Shown in pieces: positions 1 to 11,400 of a stretch of DNA of 64,000 bases. The number at the start of each line of letters is the position of its first letter. Within the stretch, counting starts at the first letter, position 1. The notes under the pieces were generated by a model. It searched no databases, had not been told where the DNA came from, and saw only the letters and a list, made by a program, of their open reading frames with translations. The position numbers were made by a program, and so were the translations under genes. The DNA comes from Bettongia penicillata ogilbyi (lineage: Eukaryota > Chordata > Mammalia > Diprotodontia > Potoroidae): assembly GCA_023548195.1 (NCBI GenBank), contig JAJHZJ010000578.1, positions 1 through 64,000 on the forward strand. The letters are read 5' to 3'.

Positions 1-569
1 AAGAAAGTGGAGGAGAAGGAGATATTGCAAGGGGGGATGATGGAGGGGATGGCAAAGGGAGGAGGGAGCAATTTGAAGTCAACTTTTGGGGAGGGACAGG
101 ATCAAGAGACAGGGGAGAAACAATGAGGGGCATGTTAGGAGGGATGGTAATCCAGTTAGTCTTACACAACATGACTATCAGGGAGGTCATTTGCAAAACT
201 ACACAGATATGGCCTATATTGAATTGCCTGCCATCCCAAAGGGAATGGGTGGGGAGGGAGGGATGGGGAGAATTTGGAACTCAAAGTTTTAGGAACAACT
301 GTTTAGTATTGTTGTTGCTACTAGGAAAGAAGACATACAGTCAATGAAGAATAGAAAGTCATCTGGCCCTACAGGAGAAAAAGAGAAGATGGAGATAAGA
401 GAAGGGAGGGATGACAGAAGAGAGGGCAGATTGGAGATAGGGAAAATTAGATTGCTTGGGGTATTGGGGTGGGGGGGAGGGGATAAAAGGGCAGAAAATT
501 TGGAACCCAAAAATTTGCGAAAATGAATGTAAAAAATTAAATAAATAAATAAAATTTAAAAAAAAAAAA
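1..569 (+). mobile_element. HAL1 3' UTR and poly(A) tail (5' part outside window)
   Basis: This is the last ~570 bp of a sense-strand HAL1 element. It matches the 3' end of the copy at 37328-40311 almost line for line: the segment with the TTACACAACA block, the purine/G-rich run near 467-480, the terminal GGAACCCAAAAATTT block, AATAAA-type repeats, and a 12-A tail ending at 569. Nothing here codes. The tail is followed directly by antisense HAL1 ORF1 rather than by unrelated DNA, so this looks like a HAL1 nested inside another, oppositely oriented HAL1. The rest of the element lies to the left of the window. Confidence 0.85.
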
Positions 570-959
570 GAAAGCATTCTTCTCCTCATTGGCTTTTTGA
601 ACCTCTTTTTCCAATTGAGTGAGCCTATTTTTCTAGGTGTTATTTTCTTCAGCATTTTTTTGGGTCTCCTTTAGCAAGGTGTTGACCTGCTTTTCATGCT
701 TTTCTTGCATCTCTCTCATTTCTCTTCCCAGTTTTTCCTCCACCTGTCTAACTTGATTTTCAAGATCCTTTTTGAGCTCTTCCATGGCCTGAGCCCACCT
801 GACATCCACCTCAGATGTCTGGGATACAGAGGCCCTGGCCTACATGTCTTTCCCTGATGGTAAGAATAGTTCCTCATCATCAGAATTGAAAGGTGGGAAC
901 ATCTGTACCCCCTCAAAGTAGCTCTCTATAGTCTTATTTTTCTTCCTTTTTCTGGGCAT
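570..959 (-). pseudogene. HAL1 ORF1, N-terminal fragment
   Basis: The minus-strand reading frame starts at the ATG at 959 and matches the intact ORF1 at 38187-39287 over its first ~130 codons: a basic MPRK-like start, an acidic linker, then the heptad-rich coiled coil. The codon for the glutamate after the GKD motif has become TAG, and a second stop lies further on where CTTG has become CTAG. The fragment ends at the nested insertion. It cannot make a functional RNA-binding protein. Confidence 0.75.
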
Positions 960-1624
960 TTTCCCAGCCAGTTACTTGACTTCTGAGAATCCTGTCCACC
1001 CCCGCCTAGATCTGCCCAGCTAGTGCTTGGGGTCTGAGATTCAAATGGGCTTTCACTGGCAGGCAGGGCTGCTATTCAATGTGAACTAAGTTCTGGTGCT
1101 GGGGTGGGGGCAGGGCTACCTCCCAGGCTCAGTTCCCTCAGGGGCTTTATGCAGAAACCTTCAGTAATGGCCCTGAACTTCTTCCTGTTGCTCTGGGAGT
1201 CCCGGGCTGCTGCCGCTGCCTCTGCCACTCCCTCCACACTTCCTCCTGAAAGGGCCCGAGCCATGGAGACACCCTGCTCCCCTCTCGGCCAGCCCAGATG
1301 TCTCTCTCACTGACCTGCAGCGTCTATGGGCAGAGGGACCTTCCTGGCTGCCGGAGGGTCCATCCCTTAAGCCTGTTCAAATCTGCTCCTCTGGGGCTGC
1401 GTGGCCAGGGCAGCTCAGGGGTGGACTCCGCTGTGCAGAGCATGATGGATCCCTGGGGATGGCTCTCCAGAGCTCTCTGGAATGGAAATCTTTTCCACTG
1501 TGTTTCTGCACACCTTGCAGTGCTCCAGAATTTGTGGGGAGTTCTTCTTGCAGGAAATATATGGGCTCTGGGTTCAGAGCTAGCATACACGCGTCTTTCT
1601 ACTCCGCCATCTTGGCTCCACCCC
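570..1624 (-). mobile_element. HAL1 5' UTR plus ORF1 N-terminal half, antisense
   Basis: Read on the minus strand, this starts at 1624 with the family's GGGGTGGAGCCAAGATGG 5' end. It runs through a GC-rich 5' UTR of about 665 bp, enters ORF1 at the ATG at 959-957, and stops inside the coiled-coil region at 570, next to the poly(A) tail of the sense HAL1 on its left. The 5' UTR holds one copy of the ~75-bp unit (around 1088-1178) that is doubled or tripled in other copies. The right flank has no poly(A), so the 3' half of this element must lie beyond the left edge or be lost. Confidence 0.8.
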
Positions 1625-1689
1625 ACAGTAACATCTTAATTGTTATCTTTGCCTCATCATTTTCTTCTCCATCTAGTCCAAAGTGATCC

Positions 1690-2010
1690 ATATGGACTTT
1701 TGTATAGTCCAAAGTGATTTCCCTAAATCACAAGTTTGACAGTATCACTAGATGGTTCAATGTTCTCCCATGGTTTCCTAATATTTCTAAGATAAAATAC
1801 AAGTTCCTCTTTTCACATTTAAATATCAAATAGCCCTTTAAAACCTGGCTCCTACACACATTTCCAGACTCATCGCACACCACTCTCATTTCATTCAATC
1901 TTCTGTTCAGCCAAACTCGTTTTCTTACTATTTTTCACACTTGGTATTCTATCTCCCATCTCCATGTTTTTGCACAGTGGTCTTATGTGTTCATGTAATT
2001 CTGGATTTAT
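1690..2010 (+). repeat. L2-type LINE relic
   Basis: The order of blocks follows the L2 3' region known across mammals: bases about clipping a TCCCATGG motif, then GATAAAATACAA, a region equivalent to 'CCTTTAAAACCTGGCTCC', and cytosine-rich continuation. Divergence is high with no open frame. Assigned by eye only. Confidence 0.5.
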
Positions 2011-2919
2011 TCTCCTCACATTCAGTTAGGCTGTCATCCCCGTTCTCCAGGGAGTAGCTGCTACATCTGTCCCAAAAGGTTGAATATGAATACTGTAGCT
2101 CATGAGCCCCCACCTCTGTGTTCTACCATGATTATTGGATGATACCAGATAATCCTGCAGGTTTAATTTGGAAAGACACATTCACTAAAATAGCACAGTA
2201 AGAATAGTCGATACGAAGCCACATCAAAATTCTACAGCATTACTCTGCCATTGGAACACAGAGAGTCTAAAGGAAAGTGGATTCAGGCTCAGAGCACATG
2301 TGGTAAAGGGTTGGGTAACTCAGCTCCCAGAAGCCCTTTTGCTGGAGTCCTCAAGCTGTTTCCCTCAGGTACAGTGTTGCTATCCCCTGGGATCCTTGTA
2401 GTATATGAAGCTACCTTTCTTCAATATGTTAATTTGTCATTAGTCCCCAGTGCAAAAGCTTCTGTAAATCATTGCTTTTCTGGTACTTCTGCTAGGACCC
2501 TGATGAGAAGAGAATTAAAAACTCTCTGACATTTCAAATTTCATAAGGTCATCATCTTGTTAAAGCAGGGAAGATAGAGAACTTCTCATCCCCTTCCAAG
2601 TGATTTCCCCTCTCAAGAACTTGACCGCACTGCTCACTCCTTTAGCCTGCCAGATACTTGAATTCTAGCTCCAAATTAGCTTGCTATTTTATAGAAAGCC
2701 CCTAGGTTGTGGTCAAGTTTCAGCAGTCAACACCAAAATACCTCCTGTGCAGCATCACTACATTTTTTCTGGTAACTTTCAAGGACTTTTCATATCTAGT
2801 TTTAATGTGCTTATTTGTTTTACTGATTCAGTAGAAATATTCCCACCTGGTTAAGTTAGATACTTTGAGTTGGATTATTTAGTCAGTTGACACCCCTGCC
2901 ACTCTATCCCTAGAATTCA
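2011..2919. other. No feature recognised
   Basis: Unremarkable mixed-composition DNA. The plus-strand open stretch at 2251-2529 has no recognisable domain, codon bias or splice context and is taken as chance. Confidence 0.5.
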
Positions 2920-3215
2920 CTCCTTGATCAGCTTCACTCCTTAGAATCCTAGCTTCTTAGAAATTCAGTTCAAGTGCCATCTCCTACATAAGAAATTTCT
3001 TGATTCTCTCAACTGCTAGTTTCCCCCAATGACAAGTTTATCACGTATTTCTTTTCTATACATTTTGTACATGTTTATGTATATATTGATTCCTATATTA
3101 GCATATAAATTCCTTGAGAACAAAGACTATTTAATCTTTTATTTTGTATCCACAATATCCAGCACAATGTCTGGTACATAGTAGGTATTTAATATATGTT
3201 TGTTGTTCAAGTGGC
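2920..3215 (+). repeat. L2 3' end
   Basis: The block from CCTTGAGAACAAAGACT through GGTACATAGTAGGTATTTAAT to a TTTGTTG end is the diagnostic L2 3' terminus, which is also shared with some MIR tails. Old and non-coding. Confidence 0.6.
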
Positions 3216-3507
3216 ATTTGATGCCCCCCTCTTCTGGCCAAATATTTTATTCTAAAGAAAGAATAAATGTGAATGTTAACAAGAAGAATATTGATAAGCC
3301 TAGAAGAAAAAAAGCAAAAAAAGAGGCCAAGAGTAATTGGTGAAGGTGTCAGACTAACTCAGCAGGTTGCAAAATCATTAACTAGGAAGACTGAAAACTG
3401 ATTAATTTCCCTGTTCTCATAAATAATTTCATGGGCTTTTATAATTCTAAACACTCTTACCTCAGAATCTGAGTTCTTTATAAACATAGCACTTAAAATA
3501 GAAATTC

Positions 3508-3920
3508 ATATAAAGTCAGGAAGGAAAGTAAGAAGGAAGGAAAAGGCAGAGGGAAGGAGGAAAGAAGGAGAGGAAAGGAAGCAGGAAGAGAGGAAGAGAG
3601 AAAGAAAGGAACAGAGAGAGGGGGAAAAGGGAAGACGAAGAAAGGAATAAAGGAGAGGTGGAAAGAACAGGAAAAGGAAGGAAAGGAAAAGGAGGTGAAA
3701 GGAAGGAAAGTGCGGGAATATCAAGAAAAAAGGTCAGGAAAGGGATGGGAAGTAGAGTGGGGAAGGAAATGAGTGATTAAGAAAAGGACAGCAAGAGAAA
3801 TGGGATGAGGTAGTGGAAAAGGGGAAAGGCTAAAGGAATAGGGAGGTGTGGGGAAAAAAAGAAGAAAGTGGACATAATAAGAGAAGAAAGGAAGGGGAAA
3901 GAGGAAAGGGGAAAAAATCA
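3508..3920 (+). repeat. ~410-bp polypurine (A/G) tract
   Basis: For about 410 bases the plus strand is almost entirely A and G, built from GGAA, GAAA and AGAGG variants, with only isolated pyrimidines. The period is irregular, so this is not a clean microsatellite. Long mirror-like purine runs can form triplex (H-DNA). The open frames on the minus strand here are low-complexity phenylalanine/serine/leucine translations and are not genes. Confidence 0.85.
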
Positions 3921-4206
3921 TCTTTCTTTACTCCATCAAAATTTCATCTATTTCATGGGGTAGTGCAAGCAAATAGATATGAAGGAATATGTACATAAAG
4001 ATACCTTTCAGCTGTATATTAACTGGTTTAAAATGTAATATTTATGTTTTAGTGTATATTTATTCATTTTGTTAAATATTCCTTAATTATATCTTAGTCC
4101 GGTTCTGCCACATTCAAGAGTGCTGTGGATTTATTGTGAACCACGGTTCTATGTAGTAGAAAGATCACTTGACCTGGATCTAGGAGATAAGGATAGTTAG
4201 TTCATC
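3921..4206. other. No feature recognised
   Basis: AT-rich DNA between the purine tract and the next HAL1. A short tract near 4140-4200 vaguely resembles a SINE internal region but is too degraded to call. Confidence 0.4.
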
Positions 4207-4240
4207 AATACTTATTAAACATGACTTAAGAAAATGTTTA

Positions 4241-5889
4241 GGTGTGGAGGAGTCAAGATGGCAGAGTAGAAAGATTCACATATGCTAACTCCTAACCCAC
4301 AGCCCATAAAATACCTGTAAAGAAGAACTCCCAACAAATTCTGGAGCAGCAGAAGCCACAGAACAATGGAGTGGAGGAGATTTCTGTTCCAGATAGACCT
4401 GAAAAACCTACATGAAAGGTCCGTCCCACACCGGACCCAGAGCAGAGCCCAGCCCTGCCTTGGCCACGTGGCATTGAGAGGAGCAGATCCAAGCAGGATT
4501 CAGGGACAGAATCTCTAGCAACAGTACAGATTCCTTCGCGCACAGGAACCAAAGGTCAGTGAGAGAGCCTTTTTGGCTGGCTGAGAGGGGAGTGGGGTGT
4601 CTCCATAACTCAGGCCCCCTCAGGAAGCAGCAGCAGAGGCAGCAGCAGACAGGAGCTCCCAAAGTAGACAGGAGCTCAGATCCATTGTTGAAGTCTCCAA
4701 GTAAATCCCCTGAGGGAACTGAGCCCCTGGTGGCGGCCCTGACCCCACCCAAGCAGCTGAACTTAATCTCACACTGAATAGCAGCCCTGCCCCCACCTGA
4801 GCACCTGAATTTAATCTCACACTGAATAGCACCCCCACCCCTGCTCAAAGCCCTGAGGCTGGGAAACAGCATTTGAATCTCAGACTCCAAGCACTAGCTG
4901 GGTGGATCTGGAGGGAAGGCAGGGGTGGAGAGGAATCTCAGAAGTCAAGTAACTTGCTGGGAAAATGCCCAGAAAAGGGAAAAAATAAGATCATAGAAGG
5001 TTACTTTCTTGGTGAACAGATATCTCCTCCCATCCTTTCAGATGAGGAATAACAATGCATACCATCAGGGAAAGACATAGAAGTCAAGGCTTCTATATTC
5101 CAAACATCCAGAAAAAATATTCAATGGGTTCAGACCATGGAAGAGCTCAAAAAGGATTTTGAAAATCAGGTTAGAGAGGTGAAAGAAAAACTGGGAAGAG
5201 AAATGAGAGAGATGCAAGAAAAGCATGAAAAGTGAGTCAACAACTTGCTAAAGGAGACCCCAAAAAATGCTGAAGAAAATAACACCTTGAAAAATAGGCT
5301 CACTCAATTGGCAAAAGAGGTTCAAAAAACCAATGAAGAGAAGAATGTTTTCAAAAGCAGAATTAGCCAAATGGAAAAGGAGGTTCAAAAGCTCAATGAA
5401 GAAAATAGTTCTTTAAAAATTAGAATGGAACAGATGGAGACTAATGATTTTATGAGAAACCAAGAAATCACCAAACAAAACCAATAGAATTAAAAAATGG
5501 AACACAACTATTATGGAAGTCATTTGCAAAACTACACAGATATGGCCTATATTGAAATGCCTGCCTTCCCAAAGGGAATGGGTGGGGAGGGAGGGATAGG
5601 GAGAAGTTAGAACTCAAAGTTTTAGGAACAACTGTCAAGTATTGTTCTTGCTACTAGGAAATAAGAAATGTAGGTAATGGGGAATAGAAAGTTATCTGGC
5701 CCTATAGGGCAAAAGAGAAGATGGGGACAAGGGAGGGAGGGATGCTAGAAGAGAGGGCAGATTGGTGATAGGGGAAATTAGACTGCTCAGTGTATTAGGG
5801 TGGGGGGAGGGGACAAATGAGGAGAAAATTTGGAACCCAAAATTTTATGAAAATGAATGTAAAAAGTTAAATAAATAAATTTTAAAAAA
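4241..5889 (+). mobile_element. HAL1 copy with internal deletion
   Basis: The 5' end carries GTGTGGAGGAGTCAAGATGGC, and the 5' UTR runs to the ATG at 4965. ORF1 proceeds to about 5504, then jumps directly into the middle of the 3' UTR (ACACAACTATTATGG), losing about 1.2 kb relative to the intact copy. The element ends with an A-rich tail at 5889. The junction has no GT..AG signature, so it is a deletion rather than a retrotransposed splice product. A 9-bp AATACTTAT occurs at 4207-4215 and again at 5888-5896 as a possible target duplication. That leaves about 25 extra bases before the 5' end. Confidence 0.8.
4965..5504 (+). pseudogene. HAL1 ORF1, truncated by deletion
   Basis: The start region is followed by a one-base loss in the poly-A/G run that shifts frame. 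Further on there is an in-frame TAA after the acidic GATGAGGAA block and a TGA where the coiled coil should continue (near 5233). An 80-codon stretch at 5245-5487 still reads as the heptad-rich middle of ORF1p, with KNRLTQLAKEVQK-like repeats. The RRM and C-terminal domains are deleted. Confidence 0.75.
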
Positions 5890-5896
5890 TACTTAT

Positions 5897-6180
5897 GAAG
5901 CACCTATTATGTTCTAGACACGGTGCTAAGTACTGGGGATAAAAATATGAAAAAGCAAAAAAGTACCTGCCCTTAAGGACCTTACACTTTAAGAGAGAAA
6001 GACAAAACAGAAAAGAAAGCTAAAAAGTGAGGGAGAGGGGTATTAAATTGAGGGAGGAACACTATGGAGAAGTTCAAAGAGGTGTCATCAAATAGGAAAT
6101 AAAGAAGAAGGGGACTAACATGAGATTTCAGGTATAAGGAACTGGAAGAGGAAATTTCCTTTACCAATGAGGGTCAGTAC
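5897..6180 (+). repeat. Ancient interspersed repeat (GCTAAGTACTGGGGATA family)
   Basis: It begins with CACCTATTATGTTCTAG and GGTGCTAAGTACTGGGGATA, then TGCCCTTAAGGACCTTACA. The same opening occurs at 9185 and, partially, at 10405. This is a widely dispersed mammalian repeat whose formal name I cannot fix from sequence alone. Confidence 0.5.
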
Positions 6181-6329
6181 CTTTTCTAAAATTTATAATC
6201 TTATCAAGTTTCATAGATCACTGAGAGTTTAATGACATGGCCCTGTTCACACAGCTAGTATGTGTCAGAGGCCACATTCAATCATACATTTTTCTGGCTT
6301 CAAGACCAGCTCTCCATCTCGTAGCAAGC

Positions 6330-6430
6330 TGTTTCTGAGATTGAATTCTACCTGAGACACTATCTGTGTGATCATAGTCAAATCACTTAAGTTCTTAGAT
6401 CTTTAGCTTCCTCATCTGTCAAATGGCAAG
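6330..6430 (+). repeat. MIR-type SINE fragment
   Basis: It contains the MIR core order: a CTGTGTGATC block, TCAAATCACTTAA, then CTTCCTCATCTGTCAAATGG. Old and non-coding. Confidence 0.65.
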
Positions 6431-7395
6431 AAAAAATAGTTGTGCTATCTATTGCATAAATTTGTTGCTGAAAATATACTTTAGCAACTGTAAAGTTCAT
6501 GTAAATGTAACTTACTATAATTTAGGTAGGCATAGGACTCAATGCACTCAGATCTACTTTAACTTTGAAATTCTATGACTTTAAATAGAAGATTGAGTGG
6601 AAATATATGGAAAGGAATAAATGGTATTTTATTCATCTTGCCACCATCAGTCCATCATCACCACCATCACCACCATCATTTTTATTATCAACAAAAGCAT
6701 TTATTGACTTTCTAGTTATATAACATCCTCTTTAAGATGTGTCAAGTGAGTTAAACAGATAGCCTGCCTCATGTCTAAGAGTTTACAATCCAAGGGCAGT
6801 AATATTGGCGCAAAGAAGGGTGTACTGGAAAATGAACAATTATCAGACAATGGATTTGGAGGGGGATGTTGGAGTAGGAGATTTGAACCTGTCACTTTAC
6901 TGATCTAGGGAATTCCAAGTATGTCAACCCCCTCCACCAAAGCAGATAGCCAAAAGAAGTGTAACTTAGAGTGTTAGAGATTTCCACGGGGCACTGATAG
7001 GTTGAACAACTGGACCATGGCCACAAGGTACATGTCAAGGGTGCAACTTAAACCTAGACATTCCTGATTCCACTACTAGTCCTCCAGTCACTACCCATAG
7101 AGTAGATTGAATAAGTGCATAGCAACTTTCTTATTATACATGTTTTAAATACACTTTGACATGTTATGCAAGCAAAGGAACAAATATCTATTGTGGGGTG
7201 GAAAAAGTGGAGGAACCATGGGAGCTTTGGTTTAGATGAGTTATGTGGAGCTAAAATGATTTTCTCTATTTGTAAGGCCTCCCATAAAGACAGTATGGTC
7301 ACAAGTCTATCTCGCATTCATAGCCAGTACATCATTTCATCCTGTTAGTCAATGACGATAATAGCTAACATTTACATAGAGTATTAAGTTTGTAA
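6431..7395. other. No gene recognised; short CAC/ATC triplet run
   Basis: Mixed sequence with one imperfect trinucleotide run (CCATCATCACCACCATC type) at about 6642-6685. The two opposing open stretches near 7054-7348 overlap each other and show no family resemblance. Confidence 0.5.
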
Positions 7396-7399
7396 GTTT

Positions 7400-7590
7400 G
7401 TGTTACAAGTATTATCTCATCTGATCTTCACAACAACCCCAGGAGGTAGGAGCTATTATTTTCTCTATTTTGTTGTTGAAGAGATTGAGGCAGACAGAGG
7501 TTAAGTGACTTGCCCAGGGATCATACAGCTGGTAAGTGTCGGCAGCCAAATTTGAACTCGTCTTCCTCATTCCAAACCTGGGACTCTGTC
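7400..7590 (-). repeat. MIR-type SINE, antisense
   Basis: Antisense MIR landmarks in order: ATCTTCACAACAACCCCAGG, GAGATTGAGGCAGACAG, TTAAGTGACTTGCCCAGGG, then TTTGAACTCGTCTTCC. A clear member of the family, though diverged. Confidence 0.75.
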
Positions 7591-7885
7591 TCCATACACT
7601 CACCTTGATGAATGACAAACTCATTTACCTCTATTGGTAAAAAGGTGAGAATATTGTTTACTAAATTCTTCCACTTTTGACTTATCCCAACTTCAGAAGA
7701 ACATTGGAAACAATTGTTATTTATATATTGTCGATTATTTTTCATCTGCACCTTCCTTTCAGTTCCTATTGCTTTTCTAGTTAAAGCCTTCATTGCTGCT
7801 CTCCTGGACTAGTGTTCTTTTATTCAATTCATTATCCATTTGTAGTAACTGTCTCTAATATACATCTATACACACATATGTTTAC

Positions 7886-7950
7886 AAATATATATATATA
7901 TATATATATAAGTATATGGGTATATATGTATACACACATATATGTATGAA
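7886..7950. repeat. (TA)n microsatellite
   Basis: An uninterrupted TA run of about 24 bp continues into degenerate TATATG/TACACA units. Confidence 0.85.
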
Positions 7951-7984
7951 GACAGAGGATTTAACCCACATGTAATTTTATGTT

Positions 7985-8500
7985 TTTTAATTTAATATTA
8001 TTATTTTAAGTTTACAAGCATTTTTTATTTCCTATTTCTGCTCCCTGAATGAACAAGAAAAGGAAAAGGCTCATAATAAATATGCATAGTACAGCAAAAC
8101 AAGTTCCGACATAGGTCATGCCCCAAAATATATCTCTAATTCTGCATTTTAAGTGCATCACCTTTCTGACAGGAGGTGAATAATATATTTTATCTTCAGT
8201 CCTCTGGAATCATGTATTGTCATTGCATTGATCAGATTTCTAGTGTCTTTCAAAGTTGATTTTCTTTATAAGGCTCTTGCATTATATAAAGCAGCCTCTT
8301 AGTTCTGTTCATTTCTCTCTGCATTGATTCATAGAGGCCTTCCCAGTTTCCTCTGAAATTGTCCATTTCATTATTTCTTATGATTCAATATATTCCATTA
8401 CATTCACATACCATAATTTTTTAGTGATCCTCCAATAGTTTCAACCATGCACTATAATGCAGACAATAGATGCTTTTCAACCATTTGGTTTTTCCTTCAT
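7985..8500 (-). mobile_element. Old L1 fragment, antisense
   Basis: Landmarks resemble the antisense 3' part of marsupial L1s also present elsewhere in this window: CCATTACATTCACATACCATAA followed by TTTTAGTGATCCTCCAATAG, with upstream CCTCTGGAATCATG. Heavily diverged. The family call is by pattern only. Confidence 0.45.
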
Positions 8501-9184
8501 ATATTAGGCAATTTTCTTTCAAGTAAACATAGACCATATTGAAGAGGTCTTGAGTTGTTGAGGCTTAGTGTAATTTTGTGCCTTATTCATCCCCAAACAA
8601 GAGCCTCTGGAGGACTTCACAATCTAGAGTAAATCATTGCTTCATTTGGACCCCACTCTAGACATCTTTGATGACAGTGCTTTATTCTATAGACCTTGCT
8701 TAATCTTATAAATCAAAGTGATATTGAAAAAAGTTACCTCTATGTTATATTTGTCAAAAATATGTTATGATTTTAACATGGACAGGTGAAGCATCTTGTT
8801 GGAAGAGAGTCCTTCAAGCTGCATTATCCTCTAATGAATCAAATGCTTTAAAAAAACTGATAGGCATGTAACATAGCAGAATTTTGTATTCTGTATAAGT
8901 CATTATGTTGCTATTAAAAAAAACAGAAAAAAATTGTAGAAAAAAACATTTGCAAAAATCATGTTCTTAACCTTGTTTTTGTTAAGGATCCAGTTAATAT
9001 GTGTATGAATTATTCTCAGAAAGATTCTGTATAATTGAAGTTTATGTGTGTATATACACATATATACAGACACATACATACACAAATGTATGTTTATATT
9101 AGCTATTGACAATCTTCCTAATTGCCTTTTGGAAGTGATTGTTTTTAATATTCCTTTGGTAACCTGCCATCATTGAGTTGTCAA
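8501..9184. other. No feature recognised
   Basis: AT-rich DNA with a short degenerate TATACACA run near 9045-9095. No coding or RNA feature seen. Confidence 0.5.
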
Positions 9185-9500
9185 GCCAATTAAGCACTAA
9201 TTCAGTTCCCTTCTATGTGCTAGGCACTCTGCTAAGCACTGGGGATACAAATAGAGGTAAAAACAATCCCTGTCCTCAGGGAGTTTACAATCTGCTATGG
9301 AAGACCACATACAAAAAAAAAAAAAACAACTATGCATAAACAAGGATAAATTGGCAATAATCTCCAAGAGAAGGCACTAATATTAAGGAGGAGCATCAAA
9401 GACTTCTTTTGGAAGATGATATATTAGATGGTACTTGAAAGAAGCTGTGGAAGCTAAGATAATCATTCAATTCTTTAAAGACTTTGTTCATTAAAGATTT
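9185..9500 (+). repeat. Ancient interspersed repeat, copy A
   Basis: It shares TGCTAAGCACTGGGGATACAAAT, CTCAGGGAGTTTACAATCT, GGATAAATT..GCAATAATCTCC and GGTACTTGAAAGAAGC with the segment at 10405-10670. It is therefore one repeat family in two copies about 1.2 kb apart. No coding capacity. Confidence 0.6.
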
Positions 9501-9520
9501 CCTTAGCATGGTCTAACTAC

Positions 9521-10404
9521 CCTTCTCAATTCATTTCTTAAAGTTCTACTTCTACATCTTTGTTTGGCACACCGGGGACTAAAATACTAGACTCAAAACG
9601 AGATGATACAAATGGATTATTGTAGAAACAACGATAAATCTGTTTCATTGTATGTCTACTTGCTGACCTCTTGTCACTTTGATTTACCAGTGGATTTGGG
9701 GTGATGTGCCTTAGTTGAATTTCGTAACAAGTTTTATGCAGGCATGCTTTCACCTCCACTGCTTTTTACTGTTTTGTGAGTGAATACTACTAATAATCCT
9801 CTACCATCCTCTGTAGTATTTGACAAATAAGTTTGTCATCTAAATTGTTTTCGTCATTGGCTGTCACGTCTCTCCTAAAATGGTTTCTGGGTGACTTTAG
9901 CTTCCTTGTTGTGTTAACTGCTTTGCATCACTTAAATATTTGCAGAAAATTATATTAATTTAGATCAATAACTTTGCCCTTCTTTATCTACCACAATCTG
10001 GTATCAGTGTCTTAATTGAATGGAGCAGGTTGAACCAGTTGAGTTGTATGCAGCATCCTCTTCTTATGTTAACCCTTTTAGTTTGGTCAGATTTTGACAT
10101 TTGCCCTAATTGTGCCATGGCCTAACTATGTACAGACTGATTATTTGGAAAAGGCCACTGTGTTATTAATTGACCATCATACTTAAAAGATGAGCATATT
10201 TCATTCCTTGTGATGATTGGCCCTTGTCATGGCCTCTGCTTCCTAACTTTCTTCTTCAAAAAATGACTCATAAGTACCTGAAGAAAGTACTCATTTGGAG
10301 GCTTCTTGATAGTCTAAAGACTTGGGTCTCTTTCATTTCCTAAAACTGAAACTTTCTTCCCAACATAATTTTTCATCATACTCCTTTGTGCCCATCTTCA
10401 TATT
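9521..10404. other. No feature recognised
   Basis: Mixed-composition sequence between the two related repeats. The minus-strand open stretch at 9538-9759 has no recognisable domain. Confidence 0.5.
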
Positions 10405-10670
10405 GAAGTCACTGAGCATCTAAAAATTGGGGACACAAATAAAAGTGAAGACAGTTCTTGCTCTCAGGGAGTTTACAATCTACTAGGGAATGCAGCACAC
10501 ACAAAACTATGCACGAATAAGGATAAATTAGCAATAATCTCCAAAGGAAGGAACTAATAGGAAGGATCAGCAAAGGTTTCTTTGGGAAGGTGATAGTTTA
10601 GCTGATACTTGAAGGAAGCCAGGGAAGCCAAGATATCATTCAGTTCTTTAAAGACTGTTCACTTGGTTTA
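10405..10670 (+). repeat. Ancient interspersed repeat, copy B
   Basis: Same family and orientation as 9185-9500, from GGGGACACAAATAAAAG through GGGAGTTTACAATCTAC to TGATACTTGAAGGAAGCCAG. Both copies are followed by similar TTCTTTAAAGACT sequence, so the similarity extends past the part I can name. Confidence 0.6.
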
Positions 10671-10844
10671 GATAGCAGGAGTTCTTAACCTTTCTTTGTG
10701 CTATGAACCTCTTTGGCAGTCTCATGTCCCTGTCAAAATAATGCCGTTAAATGAATAAAAAGAAATACATAGAATTACAAAGGAAACTAATTATATTAAA
10801 GTGCATGGACCACAGTGAAGAAATCTTGGATCAATTTCTTTTAT

Positions 10845-11400
10845 AAAAAATATATAATTTATTTATTTTTAAGTTTTCAACATTCACTTCCGTAAGAATT
10901 TGAATTCCAAATTTTCTCCCTATCTCTCCCCACCCCTGCCCCAGGACAGCATGTACCCCATCTACACATTACCCCAGTCTTTCCTCCTTTCTATCACCCC
11001 TCTTTTCTTCCATTCCCCTGCCATCTATTTTCCTGTACAGCAGAATAGATTTCTATGCCCCATTGCCTGTACATCTTACTTCCTGGCTGCATACAAAGAA
11101 CAATTTTTGACATTAATTTTTAAAGCCTTGAATTACATATTCACTCCTTTCCTCCCTCCCCTCCCACCCTAATTGAGAAAGTAAGCAATTTGATTTAGGT
11201 CATACATGTGTACCCATGCAAAACACTTCCATAACAGTCATGCTGTGAAAGACTAATCATATTTCCCTCTGTCATGTCCTGCCCTCCACTTATTCCATTC
11301 TCTCCCTTGACCTGTGTCCTTCCACAACAGTGTTTGCTTCTGATTATCCCTTTCCCCAATTTGCTGTCCTTTCTTTTATCTGCCAAGATTCAAGTTCTTA
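10845..11400 (-). mobile_element. Old HAL1/L1 3' end, antisense, 5'-truncated
   Basis: On the minus strand this ends in a TTTATTTATTT-complement tail. It contains the same ordered blocks as the HAL1 3' UTR: GGAATTCAAATT, purine-rich GGGTGGGG tract, and the CATGACTGTTATGGAAGTGTTT region. Divergence is clearly greater than in the young copies, so it is an early member of the lineage or the parental L1 3' UTR. The 90-codon plus-strand open stretch over it is a shadow. Confidence 0.65.

Noticed and set aside
1..1624. Twin-priming (5' inversion) as the origin of the 1-1624 structure
   Set aside because: In a 5' inversion the sense 3' part with its tail lies at the outer end. Here the inverted part lies beyond the poly(A) tail, so a nested insertion explains it better.
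5488..5520. Spliced-then-retrotransposed HAL1 to explain the internal deletion
   Set aside because: In the undeleted copy the bases flanking the lost segment are not GT and AG in any register compatible with the joint.
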